Shown: positions 1 through 4,765 of the stretch, piece after piece
How positions within the stretch are numbered: the first letter of the stretch is position 1
How the letters are laid out: each line of letters begins with the position of its first letter
Source: an uncultured Sulfurovum sp.
GTDB lineage: Bacteria; Campylobacterota; Campylobacteria; Campylobacterales; Sulfurovaceae
Direction of reading: 5' to 3'
Length of the DNA: 5,766 nt
NCBI GenBank assembly: GCA_947311605.1
Contig: CAMZLC010000135.1
Location: 1 to 5,766 of the forward strand
Made by a program: the position numbers and the translations under genes
The notes under the pieces: model-generated
Databases searched by the model: none
What the model was told of the DNA's origin: nothing
The model's input: only the letters and a program-made list of their open reading frames with translations

Positions 1-112
1 AGGGACTTGCGGGCAGCGCGGTTTTCCGAAGTTCATCCTTGCTGGTAAGCTCACAGGTAATCCGAATATTGTTGCTGTAAATCCCGCAAGCCCCTTATGC
101 AGGACGTTCGGC
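1..112 (+). other. attC site of the preceding cassette (left core outside window)
   Basis: This is the recombination site of a cassette whose gene lies to the left of the window. The left arm begins at base 1 (AGGGACTTGCGGG, 1-13) and pairs with CCCGCAAGCCCCT (83-95 region) with a single mismatch. The site ends in the core GTTCGGC (106-112), with crossover expected between G106 and T107. The core has C where the GTTRRRY consensus has a purine, but cassette 1 carries the exact complement (GCCGAAC) at 1025, so the core is authentic. The AGGGAC left arm and CCCCTTAtgc right arm set the + orientation, as in long vibrio-type attC sites. The outer left core (RYYYAAC) is cut off by the window edge. 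Confidence 0.88.
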
Positions 113-122
113 TATAAAATTT

Positions 123-563
123 ATGGATACAAAAATCAATCACTCTCCTGAATATTTCTTAAATGAAGAGGAGTATTTAAGAAAGATTTATGAAGAATTT
201 CGTAAAGAGACAAAGGCATTAGAAAAATACACTTTACTCATAATTAGTGGTATATGGAGTTGGTGTGTTGCTAATAATACATCACAATTTTTCTACTATT
301 TAACATGGTTACCTATTATTATAGTAAATATTATGGGAATTAGAGCATTTGGGATTTATATGCAAATGCGAACTATAAAAAAATATTTATTTATATTGGA
401 ATCTTCAATAGATGGAATGCCTAAAGAACTTGGATGGGAAAAATATCTCATGTCAGATCCGTTAAGGGCTATTTGGCCATTAACTGCTTTTGTGTTTTGG
501 ATTACAATTAACATTGTGAGCATCATTGTACCTTTTATCTATTCTAATAATATCATTCAATAA
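123..563 (+). CDS. Cassette 1 three-helix membrane protein of unknown function (146 aa)
   Basis: I do not recognise a named family. The protein has a charged, Glu/Lys-rich N-terminal helix (residues about 12-35), then three hydrophobic segments at about 36-54, 57-79 and 115-140. A conserved-looking stretch (ESSIDGMPKELGWEKYL, 93-109) lies between helices 2 and 3, probably cytoplasmic. There is no signal peptide and no catalytic motif. This layout (soluble helix, paired helices, short loop with a W-E-x-Y motif, last helix) resembles small inner-membrane proteins often carried as cassettes, but that comparison is from memory. The gene starts 16 bases after the crossover point, usual for a first cassette gene. 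No Shine-Dalgarno sequence precedes ATG 123, so translation may depend on the upstream attC leader or be inefficient. It is much more AT-rich than the attC sites. It shares its cassette with the 39-aa peptide gene downstream. Confidence 0.8.
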   Translation: MDTKINHSPEYFLNEEEYLRKIYEEFRKETKALEKYTLLIISGIWSWCVANNTSQFFYYLTWLPIIIVNIMGIRAFGIYMQMRTIKKYLFILESSIDGMPKELGWEKYLMSDPLRAIWPLTAFVFWITINIVSIIVPFIYSNNIIQ

Positions 564-772
564 TATTACGTAAATTGAATATGACATCGGTGATAATCAA
601 AAGTGAAAAATCATCTTTGAATTTCTACCCCGCCCTTATTTCATCAACCAAGGGCGTCGTTGTGAAAAAACAGATACATGAAAAGAGCCTTTGGAGGCCA
701 CAGGGGTAGGTTGCTGCTAAAAGTGCATGTCTCCTTTTTCTCACATGCCCTTCCTTTAACAAGGAGGAAAGC
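564..772 (+). promoter_or_regulatory. Intergenic leader with SD-sequestering hairpin ahead of the 39-aa peptide gene
   Basis: No gene is visible in this 209-base stretch, but it is structured. CGCCCTT (631-637) can pair with AAGGGCG (650-656). Just before the small gene, CATGC (744-748) pairs with GCATG (771-775), and C750-T756 pairs with the strong Shine-Dalgarno AAGGAGG (761-767), including one G-U pair, with a four-base TAAC loop. This stem of about 12 bp buries both the ribosome binding site and the AUG. A second perfect anti-SD, CTCCTT (731-736), is complementary to AAGGAG (761-766), so two alternative pairings compete for the same site. No convincing -35/-10 pair was found; a promoter somewhere in 570-700 is likely but unproven. 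The folding was done by eye. Confidence 0.55.
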
Positions 773-892
773 ATGTTAAAAGACGACGTAAAAATCCTGA
801 AGGCGTTAGAGAAAAACTCTAAAATTTCAGTTATTTCAATTTTGGTTACTCTTGCTGGAATTGTAATAACGTTATGGAAAATTTTATTGTGA
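773..892 (+). CDS. Small single-helix membrane peptide (39 aa), candidate type I toxin-like
   Basis: ATG 773 follows a near-perfect Shine-Dalgarno, AAGGAGG (761-767), at a spacing of 5 bases, which is the main reason to believe this short frame. The product starts with a charged, mixed Lys/Asp/Glu segment (residues 1-17: MLKDDVKILKALEKNSK). One hydrophobic helix follows (about 18-39: ISVISILVTLAGIVITLWKI plus LL), ending with a Trp-Lys near the membrane border and no soluble tail. Single-helix peptides of 30-40 residues with occluded ribosome binding sites are typical of type I toxins and small membrane stress peptides. The function here is inference, and no antisense RNA gene could be identified by eye. 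It is the second gene of cassette 1, 209 bases downstream of the 146-aa gene, and is probably transcribed on its own. Confidence 0.65.
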   Translation: MLKDDVKILKALEKNSKISVISILVTLAGIVITLWKILL

Positions 893-945
893 TCTCTTGA
901 AAGGTTTACGATTGGCGTTCGTATTGCCTAGCCTAAAATTCCGCC

Positions 946-971
946 GCCCCAGGGTACTTGTACCCTGGGGC
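946..971 (+). terminator. Perfect GC-rich hairpin downstream of the 39-aa peptide gene
   Basis: GCCCCAGGGTAC (946-957) and GTACCCTGGGGC (960-971) form a perfect 12-bp inverted repeat separated by TT. It lies 54 bases after the stop codon of the 39-aa gene and 53 bases before attC 1. Its position fits a transcription end or an mRNA-stabilising 3' stem. No T-run follows (CATTACTTAG), so it is not a canonical intrinsic terminator. It would form on either strand. Confidence 0.5.
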
Positions 972-1024
972 ATTACTTAGCCACTTAAACATCTTGATAT
1001 TACTATCTATATTTTAAAAATGGA

Positions 1025-1154
1025 GCCGAACAATCGCATTAAAGGGACGCAAATTCACGGCGGTTTTTTGAAGTTGGTTGCTCCGCTTGTAATCTGTCAG
1101 TAGTTCAAAAGTCATAGCCTCGCATTTTTGCGCCCCTTATGCGTAACGTTGGGC
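1025..1154 (+). other. attC site of cassette 1 (130 bases)
   Basis: The left core GCCGAAC (1025-1031) is the exact complement of the core at the 5' end of the same cassette (GTTCGGC, 106). The left arm, CGCATTAAAGGGACGCAAA (1035-1053), pairs with the right arm, TTTGCGCCCCTTATGCG (around 1127-1143), leaving extrahelical bases on the left as integron integrases require. The right core GTTGGGC (1148-1154) matches GTTRRRY perfectly. The long central spacer makes this a vibrio-type long attC. Confidence 0.92.
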
Positions 1155-1256
1155 TGAATTAATAATACCAACAATAACAAATAAAAAACTTGTAAACAGC
1201 ATTCCACCGGCAAAAGCCCCAAGCCCGTCAACTAAAGTGTATTTCTGGTCATTATT

Positions 1257-1709
1257 ATGATTATTTTTGGAGTTAACTTTAGCAAGGTCGACATTCTCCT
1301 TTTTTCCATGGCAGGGGCTTTGTTTATGGCGCTTGTCTTCATTATTGGCTACAGGCAAAGCGACACTTTTAGCAAAAGGAAAAAAGAAAAAGAAAAAACT
1401 ATCAACAACATCCTTTCCCCGTTCAAAGATGCCATTCTTAACATCGAAAGCGGAGACCACAATTTTATCAGCATTGCCAATTCCCTTTTCGAGAACCAAA
1501 AAGCCGCCATTACCCATGCCAAAACAATTGCCAGCACAAGAAAAAGACAAAAAATAGAGAAGGTATGGCAAGAATATGAGACTTTTTATTCTCAAAAGGC
1601 AAAAGGGCAGGTTCTTTCCATGTTTGCAGTCCTTCAAGGATTTGAAGAGGAAGAAAAAACATTTCGTTGTCATATTAACACCATAATAGAGGTAGTAAAA
1701 AAGATTTAA
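1257..1709 (+). CDS. Cassette 2 membrane-anchored cytoplasmic protein of unknown function (150 aa)
   Basis: No named family is recognised with certainty. There is one N-terminal transmembrane helix (about residues 11-31, VDILLFSMAGALFMALVFII), then a strongly basic stretch (SKRKKEKEK, 39-47) that by the positive-inside rule places the rest in the cytoplasm. The remainder is helical: FKDAILNIESGDHNF (56-70), FENQKAAITHAKTIA (78-92) and KVWQEYETF (102-110). The pattern of an Ile-rich helix with a G-D turn, a helix with a K-A-A step and a late W-x-E-Y motif recalls small proteins found in many proteobacterial accessory regions, but this is from memory. The stop codon lies 11 bases before attC 2, and the gene runs in the cassette direction. 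The start is uncertain: ATG 1257 has no Shine-Dalgarno, the frame is closed by TAA at 1233, and Met18 (1308) is the next ATG. Confidence 0.75.
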   Translation: MIIFGVNFSKVDILLFSMAGALFMALVFIIGYRQSDTFSKRKKEKEKTINNILSPFKDAILNIESGDHNFISIANSLFENQKAAITHAKTIASTRKRQKIEKVWQEYETFYSQKAKGQVLSMFAVLQGFEEEEKTFRCHINTIIEVVKKI

Positions 1710-1720
1710 TAAATATAAAA

Positions 1721-1779
1721 GCCCAACCAATAAGGATTGAGTCCGATCCGCTTGCGGTCGGCTCAATCCATTGTTCAAG
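1721..1779 (+). other. Short attC site of cassette 2 (59 bases), right core merged with transposon end
   Basis: The left core GCCCAAC (1721-1727) is the exact complement of the cassette's own 5' core GTTGGGC (1148). Arms 1734-1751 and 1754-1769 form a 16-bp stem with a TT loop: GGATTGAG, CCGA and CCGC on the left pair with GCGG, TCGG and CTCAATCC on the right, leaving two unpaired Ts (1742 and 1747) on the left arm. This is a classic compact attC. The right core is GTTCAAG (1773-1779), which keeps GTT but not RRRY. The sequence from here on belongs to the left end of the transposable element, so the original next cassette has been lost or overwritten. Confidence 0.85.
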
Positions 1780-1794
1780 AAGCCCGGTTCCGGC
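1773..1794 (+). repeat. Left terminal inverted repeat of the IS91-type element, overlapping the attC core
   Basis: GTTCAAGAAGCC, followed by a CCGG-TT-CCGG hairpin, is the partner of the repeat at 4178-4200. Its first seven bases double as the right core of the cassette 2 attC, so the transposon border and the integron crossover point coincide within a few bases. Confidence 0.6.
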
Positions 1795-2082
1795 AAGAAC
1801 GTTTTTTTTGGGGAGGGATATCTTATATAAGGGGATTGCTGCAAGGGGGTGGCTCTGCAGGGGAAGAAGAATGGATTTCAGAGCAATCAGGATGTTGTTT
1901 CAGCTGTCCTCCGTGCATTTTTTTTTCATTGCATGGTTTTGTCATGAATGTTTTTCCGCTGTAGAACAAAAAACAATCAAAAATTCTCGTCAAAAGTGCG
2001 TACTTGTGCATTTACCCGGCAAAGGGCAGGTTTAAAAAAATTCAGATACAACAGTGTTCAGGGTTTTTGTTTTTTTGTTATA
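1777..2082 (-). other. Non-coding left (probable origin) end of the IS91-type element
   Basis: This is about 306 bases between the transposase stop codon and the attC core. Several short open frames cross it on both strands, but none has a ribosome binding site or a plausible composition. It contains homopolymer T runs on the + strand (1802-1809 and about 1918-1926) and a GC hairpin (GCCCGGTTCCGGC, 1782-1794) near the outer tip. In IS91-family elements the region downstream of the transposase gene holds the rolling-circle origin with such a hairpin. That role is inferred from position here. Confidence 0.45.
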
Positions 2083-3177
2083 TTATCCTGCAGGTAACCC
2101 GTTTAATCCTCCTGGCATTGGTGGTATAAAATACTGAAAAACAAGTGTTCCGCCACAGCGTTTACAGACTGGCTTCGGCTTCTGTTTGCAAGGTTTTATT
2201 ATCACCTTGATCCTGAATGCCAGGCTGATACGCATGCGCAGTTTATCCAGAGCAAGAGAACAGGAGGGATGCATAAAACCGTAATAACGGATCTTCATAA
2301 ATCCCCATGGTAGAACATGCTGGAGAAAACGTCTGATGAATTCAAAAGGGGCCAGCCTCAGAGTTCTTTGCCGGTTGCTCTTCTGTTTTTTGTAAGTCAC
2401 CAGTACGGTCTTGTCGTCGATTTTCACCCGGCTGTCGGTGACTGCCACTTTAAAAACATAGGTGGCAAGATATTGGTTTGCATATTCATCATTGTCACCA
2501 ATTGCCTGACAGTTGACATTCCAGTCAGGTTTCCAGGCAGAGGAAGGAATCTGATCCAACAGACCTGCTTTCCGCATCAGATCTTTGAATTTTGCCTTGT
2601 AGATCATGCCGAGCGGGATGATCGGCAGATAAAAATCATTTTTTGCCGGATGACAGACCATATCTTTTGTACTGAAAGCACATCCGGCAACCACAAAATG
2701 GATATGCGGGTGAAATTGCATCTGCCTTCCCCAGGTATGCAGGACCCCGTAGAATCCTGGTAGATCCCCGCCGATATGGCGGGGATCTTTTGCCAGCTTT
2801 TTTAAAGCCTGTGAGGATGCCGCAAACATGGCCGAATAGGCCTTTTTTTGATGTGACCTGATAAAATCACGAATCTGCGCAGGCACAGTAAAAGTAATCA
2901 TAAAATGGGGGCCGGGCAGACGTTTCTGCTGCTGCCGGTTCAGCCACTTTCTTGTTTTCTGATACTGGCAGTTTGGACAATGCCGGTTTCCGCAGGAAAG
3001 AGGTATATATTCGGTGCTGTTGCAATCCCTGCATGTATAGACGCTGGTTCCGAAGACATCGGTCTTGCAGGCTATAATGGCCCGGATGACTTTTTTGTGT
3101 CCATGAGGCATTGCTTGACCGTATTGCTCAAGATACGCAGGCCCATGCTCTTTGAAAATATCTTTAATTATTCCCAT
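2083..3177 (-). CDS. IS91-family HUH (Y2) rolling-circle transposase (364 aa)
   Basis: This enzyme nicks the element end and drives rolling-circle transposition. An N-terminal zinc-binding region is visible: CRDC (49-52), then SCGNRHCPNC (61-70). Next come HFMITFTVP (91-99), the HUH metal site HPHIHFVV (156-163, histidines 158 and 160), and YLATY (236-240), with two tyrosines four residues apart as in the Y2 catalytic motif of IS91. The IS91-type C-terminal block runs FEFIRRFLQHVLPWGFMKIR (278-297) followed by YYGF, and a C-terminal pair, CKRC (338-341), probably also binds zinc. Length and all motifs are intact, so it should be active. The start at 3177 is supported by GGAGGG (complement of 3185-3190) seven bases upstream. 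It overlaps the recombinase gene by 14 bases, implying translational coupling in one operon. Confidence 0.95.
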   Translation of the reverse strand: MGIIKDIFKEHGPAYLEQYGQAMPHGHKKVIRAIIACKTDVFGTSVYTCRDCNSTEYIPLSCGNRHCPNCQYQKTRKWLNRQQQKRLPGPHFMITFTVPAQIRDFIRSHQKKAYSAMFAASSQALKKLAKDPRHIGGDLPGFYGVLHTWGRQMQFHPHIHFVVAGCAFSTKDMVCHPAKNDFYLPIIPLGMIYKAKFKDLMRKAGLLDQIPSSAWKPDWNVNCQAIGDNDEYANQYLATYVFKVAVTDSRVKIDDKTVLVTYKKQKSNRQRTLRLAPFEFIRRFLQHVLPWGFMKIRYYGFMHPSCSLALDKLRMRISLAFRIKVIIKPCKQKPKPVCKRCGGTLVFQYFIPPMPGGLNGLPAG

Positions 3178-4051
3178 GTTCCAACCCTCCCATAACGGAA
3201 TTGATCAGCTCACAGGCGTTTTCCAGGCCGGTCCGGGTAAAATGAAGATAGGCCATGGTTGTTTCCAGGTTGGCGTGGCCCATGTTGCGCTGAATAACCC
3301 TGATATTTACACCGGCTTCCAGCAAATGGGTTGCATACGAATGACGCAGGGTGTGGACGGTAACCCTGCGTTTAATGATACCGGCGGCATATCTTGCCTG
3401 GCGAAAGGCTGCCTGGACACTGCTTTTGGACATCGGTTTTTTGGAAATCGGTCCTTTTGTGCCGCCACGCCCCAGAGCAGGAAACAGCAGAACCGGATTT
3501 TTGTGAGTACTCCAATATGTTCTAAGCAGGATCAACGTTGATTCCGGGAGAGGAACATATCGATCTTTTGCCCCTTTGCCCCGGTGAACATGGACCATCA
3601 TCCTCTGGGCATCGATATCGTGAATCTGAAGGTTCAAGGCCTCTGTGAGCCGGAGACCACAGGCATAAACAGTGGCAAGAAAGGCATAATTGTGAAAGGT
3701 GTTCACCTTTGCAAGTGCGGCTCTCACTTCCTGGACACTGAGTATGTCCGGCAGTTTCTGCTCTCTTTTAACCTTGATAAGGTCAAGGGTAGGCCAGTCA
3801 CGACGGGCAACATTCTGATAAAAAAAGCGGATACCGTAATAGGCTATTCCCAGGGTGGATGAAGCCCATTTACTGGTGTTCTGCCTGAAGAGAAAATAAT
3901 CCTGCAGTTCCTGTTCGGTAATTGTGTCGGGTGTTTTGTTATGAAACTCGGACAGCATGCGAACTGCACGCACATAACATTCCCAGGTTCGTGCTCCCTT
4001 CCCGGCAAGCTGAAGAGCTCTGTCAGTCTGTTCGTACCAGTTTCCAGTCAT
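3164..4051 (-). CDS. Tyrosine recombinase (phage integrase/XerC-D type) of the IS91-type element (295 aa)
   Basis: This is a site-specific recombinase of the tyrosine family. The N-terminal SAM-like core-binding domain spans about residues 8-100 and the catalytic domain about 105-280. Numbering from the preferred start, all catalytic residues are present: R134 in ACGLRLTEAL, K159 in GKGAKDR, H233 and R236 in HTLRH, H259 in GHAN, and nucleophile Y268 in TMAYLHF. It lacks the extra helix insertion that marks integron integrases, so it is not IntI. The start at 4051 (MTGNW) is chosen because AAGGAG (complement of 4059-4064) lies seven bases upstream. In-frame ATGs at 4057 and 4090 would give 297 or 308 aa but are less well placed. 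It is first in an operon with the HUH transposase, a pairing seen in some IS91-like elements. Its role there (resolution or circle processing) is unknown to me. Confidence 0.93.
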   Translation of the reverse strand: MTGNWYEQTDRALQLAGKGARTWECYVRAVRMLSEFHNKTPDTITEQELQDYFLFRQNTSKWASSTLGIAYYGIRFFYQNVARRDWPTLDLIKVKREQKLPDILSVQEVRAALAKVNTFHNYAFLATVYACGLRLTEALNLQIHDIDAQRMMVHVHRGKGAKDRYVPLPESTLILLRTYWSTHKNPVLLFPALGRGGTKGPISKKPMSKSSVQAAFRQARYAAGIIKRRVTVHTLRHSYATHLLEAGVNIRVIQRNMGHANLETTMAYLHFTRTGLENACELINSVMGGLEHGNN

Positions 4052-4123
4052 AATCATTCTCCTTGAATAGGTGGAAAAATACCGCTTCAAAAAACGGCCA
4101 TCTAAGGATATGATTAAATCTGA

Positions 4124-4342
4124 ATGATTATTTTGGAAGAAAAATGGATTACAACAGATATGCAGGGAGAGGGACTGCCGCGTAGCGGCTTACTTGAACA
4201 ACCGCTTGCAGACAACTGGGTTATTTTTGACAATTCGGAGAATAACAATCCAATCAAAGTAGCTGAAGGGAATTTACTCACACATATTACAATTTACCAA
4301 GAGCAGCAATGGGAACTATTTAACGGATATAACAATGAATAA
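4124..4342 (+). pseudogene. C-terminal remnant of a zeta-toxin-like ATPase/kinase, 5' part replaced by the transposon
   Basis: An open frame of 72 codons starts at ATG 4124, but codons 1-23 lie inside the right end of the IS91-type element and look fortuitous. From about residue 24 the sequence becomes family-like: EQPLADNWVIFDNS (25-38), then PIKVAEG (43-49) and ITIYQEQQWELF (55-66). PLADxWxxxDNS followed by a short strand and an A-x-G turn is, from memory, the C-terminal signature of zeta-like predicted ABC-type ATPases/kinases (COG4185 type), normally about 190-250 aa. The P-loop and catalytic Asp/Arg of those enzymes would have been in the missing part, so the remnant should be inactive. 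No Shine-Dalgarno precedes ATG 4124. The frame overlaps the next gene by 8 bases (ATGAATAA), typical of a coupled pair. Alternatively it could be an unrelated small gene. Confidence 0.5.
4178..4200 (+). repeat. Right terminal inverted repeat of the IS91-type element
   Basis: The hairpin GCCGC-gta-GCGGC (4178-4190) is followed by TTACTTGAAC (4191-4200). Reverse-complemented, it begins GTTCAAGTAAGCC and aligns with GTTCAAGAAGCC at 1773-1784 with one inserted base; hairpins of different sequence lie just inside each copy. Agreement extends two bases outward, since TTGTTCAAG is shared with the flank at 1771. It therefore marks either true element ends or two halves of a split palindromic target. 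Confidence 0.6.
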
Positions 4343-4511
4343 ACAATCTAAAGAAAACACACTCCCCGAAAGCATGACAGAAACTGTGAAAAAAGCTGTA
4401 AATGTTGCCCTGCTTCACCACAAAGCTGTGGGTAACAAAGTGGCCTTCCTTAAAAACGGTAAAATAGTGCATGAAATACCATCAAACGCCAAAAAGGGTT
4501 TACAATTTTAA
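4335..4511 (+). CDS. Small partner protein of the zeta-like gene (58 aa), unknown function
   Basis: ATG 4335 overlaps the stop of the upstream frame (ATGAATAA), which is good evidence of a translated operon partner. The protein has a polar N-terminus, a helix of about residues 14-32 (MTETVKKAVNVALLHHKAVG), then a probable two-strand hairpin, NKVAFLKNGKIVHEIPSNA (34-52). The shape 'helix, H-K-x-x-G-N, strand, x-x-G-K-I/V-V, strand' is one I associate with the short proteins encoded just downstream of zeta-like ATPases, possibly cognate antitoxin or accessory subunits. That link is from memory and unproven. The stop codon lies inside the left arm of attC 4, the usual tight gene-attC junction. 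With its toxin partner truncated, any antitoxin role would now be redundant, and it may have lost its native promoter. Confidence 0.7.
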   Translation: MNKQSKENTLPESMTETVKKAVNVALLHHKAVGNKVAFLKNGKIVHEIPSNAKKGLQF

Positions 4512-4620
4512 GCACCTGGCTGGGGAGCACGAGCGTTTTCTTGGGGTTTATCAAAGGTTTATGCTACGCTCGAAGTTGGCAGTTTAATCCACGGGCAGCA
4601 GGTGATAATGGACGTTAGCT
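4497..4620 (+). other. attC site of the truncated cassette 4 (about 124 bases), eroded left core
   Basis: The right end reads GCAGCAGGTGATAATGGAC followed by core GTTAGCT (4614-4620), closely resembling the right arm of attC 5 (GGCAGGTGATAGTTGAC then core). The left arm, CACCTGGCTGGGG (4513-4525), pairs with the CAGCAGGTG region, and inner CGAGCGT (about 4530-4536) pairs with ACGCTCG (about 4566-4572). The left flank, TTTACAATTTTAAGCACCTG, parallels CTAACAATTTTATACACCTG of attC 5, but has TTTAC where CTAAC is expected, so the left core lacks the invariant AAC. The 5' core that should pair with it is missing because the front of the cassette was replaced by the transposon. Confidence 0.78.
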
Positions 4621-4656
4621 TTCCCAAAACCAAAATTCATTGATTTTATACTGTTC

Positions 4657-4683
4657 TTGACATCCTGCTCAGGGTTGTATATT
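4657..4683 (+). promoter_or_regulatory. Probable promoter of the RHH-PIN toxin-antitoxin operon
   Basis: A consensus -35 box TTGACA (4657-4662) is followed by an AT-rich -10 region. TATATT at 4678-4683 gives a short 15-base spacer, and TATTTT at 4680-4685 gives the ideal 17. It lies about 43 bases inside the cassette, so the operon can be expressed without the integron promoter. A second TTGACA at 4747-4752 is too close to the start codon to serve this gene. Confidence 0.6.
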
Positions 4684-4695
4684 TTGTATATATAG

Positions 4696-4707
4696 TTATA
4701 CGTATAA
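4696..4707 (+). promoter_or_regulatory. Palindromic candidate operator for the RHH antitoxin
   Basis: TTATACGTATAA is a perfect 12-base palindrome just downstream of the -10 region. The nearby GTATA (4686-4690) and TATAC (4697-4701) form an overlapping inverted repeat. Ribbon-helix-helix antitoxins typically bind such repeats over their own promoter. Binding here is inferred. Confidence 0.5.
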
Positions 4708-4765
4708 AACAGGTCTATTGTTGTATCTAAATTCTCTCATAATGACTTGACAATGAGGTAGTAAC

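Larger units (their letters stand above)
1777..4196 (-). mobile_element. IS91-type (HUH transposase) element with a tyrosine recombinase gene
   Basis: The two-gene element reads right to left, recombinase then transposase. Its proposed ends are imperfect inverted repeats. On the left, GTTCAAGAAGCC (1773-1784) is followed by a small hairpin around CCGGTTCCGG. On the right, the hairpin GCCGCgtaGCGGC (4178-4190) is followed by TTACTTGAAC (4191-4200). Each end reads outward as hairpin, then CTT, then GAAC. IS91-family elements insert next to GAAC/CAAG-type tetranucleotides without target duplication and carry subterminal hairpins, so placing the borders at GTTC|AAG (1776/1777) and CTT|GAAC (4196/4197) is reasonable, though inferred. 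The left end (downstream of the transposase) would be the replication-origin end. The element is more GC-balanced than the AT-rich cassette genes around it. Its right border cuts a zeta-like gene. Confidence 0.75.

Noticed and set aside
631..656. CGCCCTT...AAGGGCG hairpin considered as an attC core or a terminator.
   Set aside because: There are no RYYYAAC or GTTRRRY cores nearby and no T-run after the stem. The cassette 1 cores at 106 and 1025 already match each other exactly, so no cassette border is needed here.
1137..1844. Long minus-strand open frame of 235 codons across cassette 2 and its attC.
   Set aside because: Most of it is the antisense of the cassette 2 gene and of two attC sites, with an F7 run from the antisense of a Lys-rich segment. 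There is no ribosome binding site, and cassette genes run on the + strand. Only its last roughly 38 codons looked protein-like and are reported separately as a finding.
1737..2035. Short overlapping + strand frames and one minus frame in the left end of the transposon.
   Set aside because: They run through the attC stem and T-rich tracts, have no ribosome binding sites, and show low-complexity or random composition.
2317..2763. + strand open frame of 148 codons.
   Set aside because: It lies wholly antisense to the IS91-type transposase, whose motifs are intact. It is composed of complementary codons with no SD.
3152..3862. + strand open frames (129 and 92 codons) over the recombinase gene.
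   Set aside because: They are antisense shadows of the tyrosine recombinase, which carries all six catalytic residues.
3164..4051. Possibility that the tyrosine recombinase is the integron integrase IntI.
   Set aside because: It lacks the extra helix insertion characteristic of IntI, sits inside an IS91-type operon and is coupled to the transposase. No attI-like site or Pc promoter is visible beside it.
4194..4200. CTTGAAC as the left core of a separate attC pairing with GTTCAAG at 1773.
   Set aside because: No right core or paired arms follow within a normal attC length, and the stretch encodes the conserved-looking LEQPLADNW of the zeta-like remnant. Inverted repeats of the transposon explain the match better, but this is kept as a rival reading in the findings.
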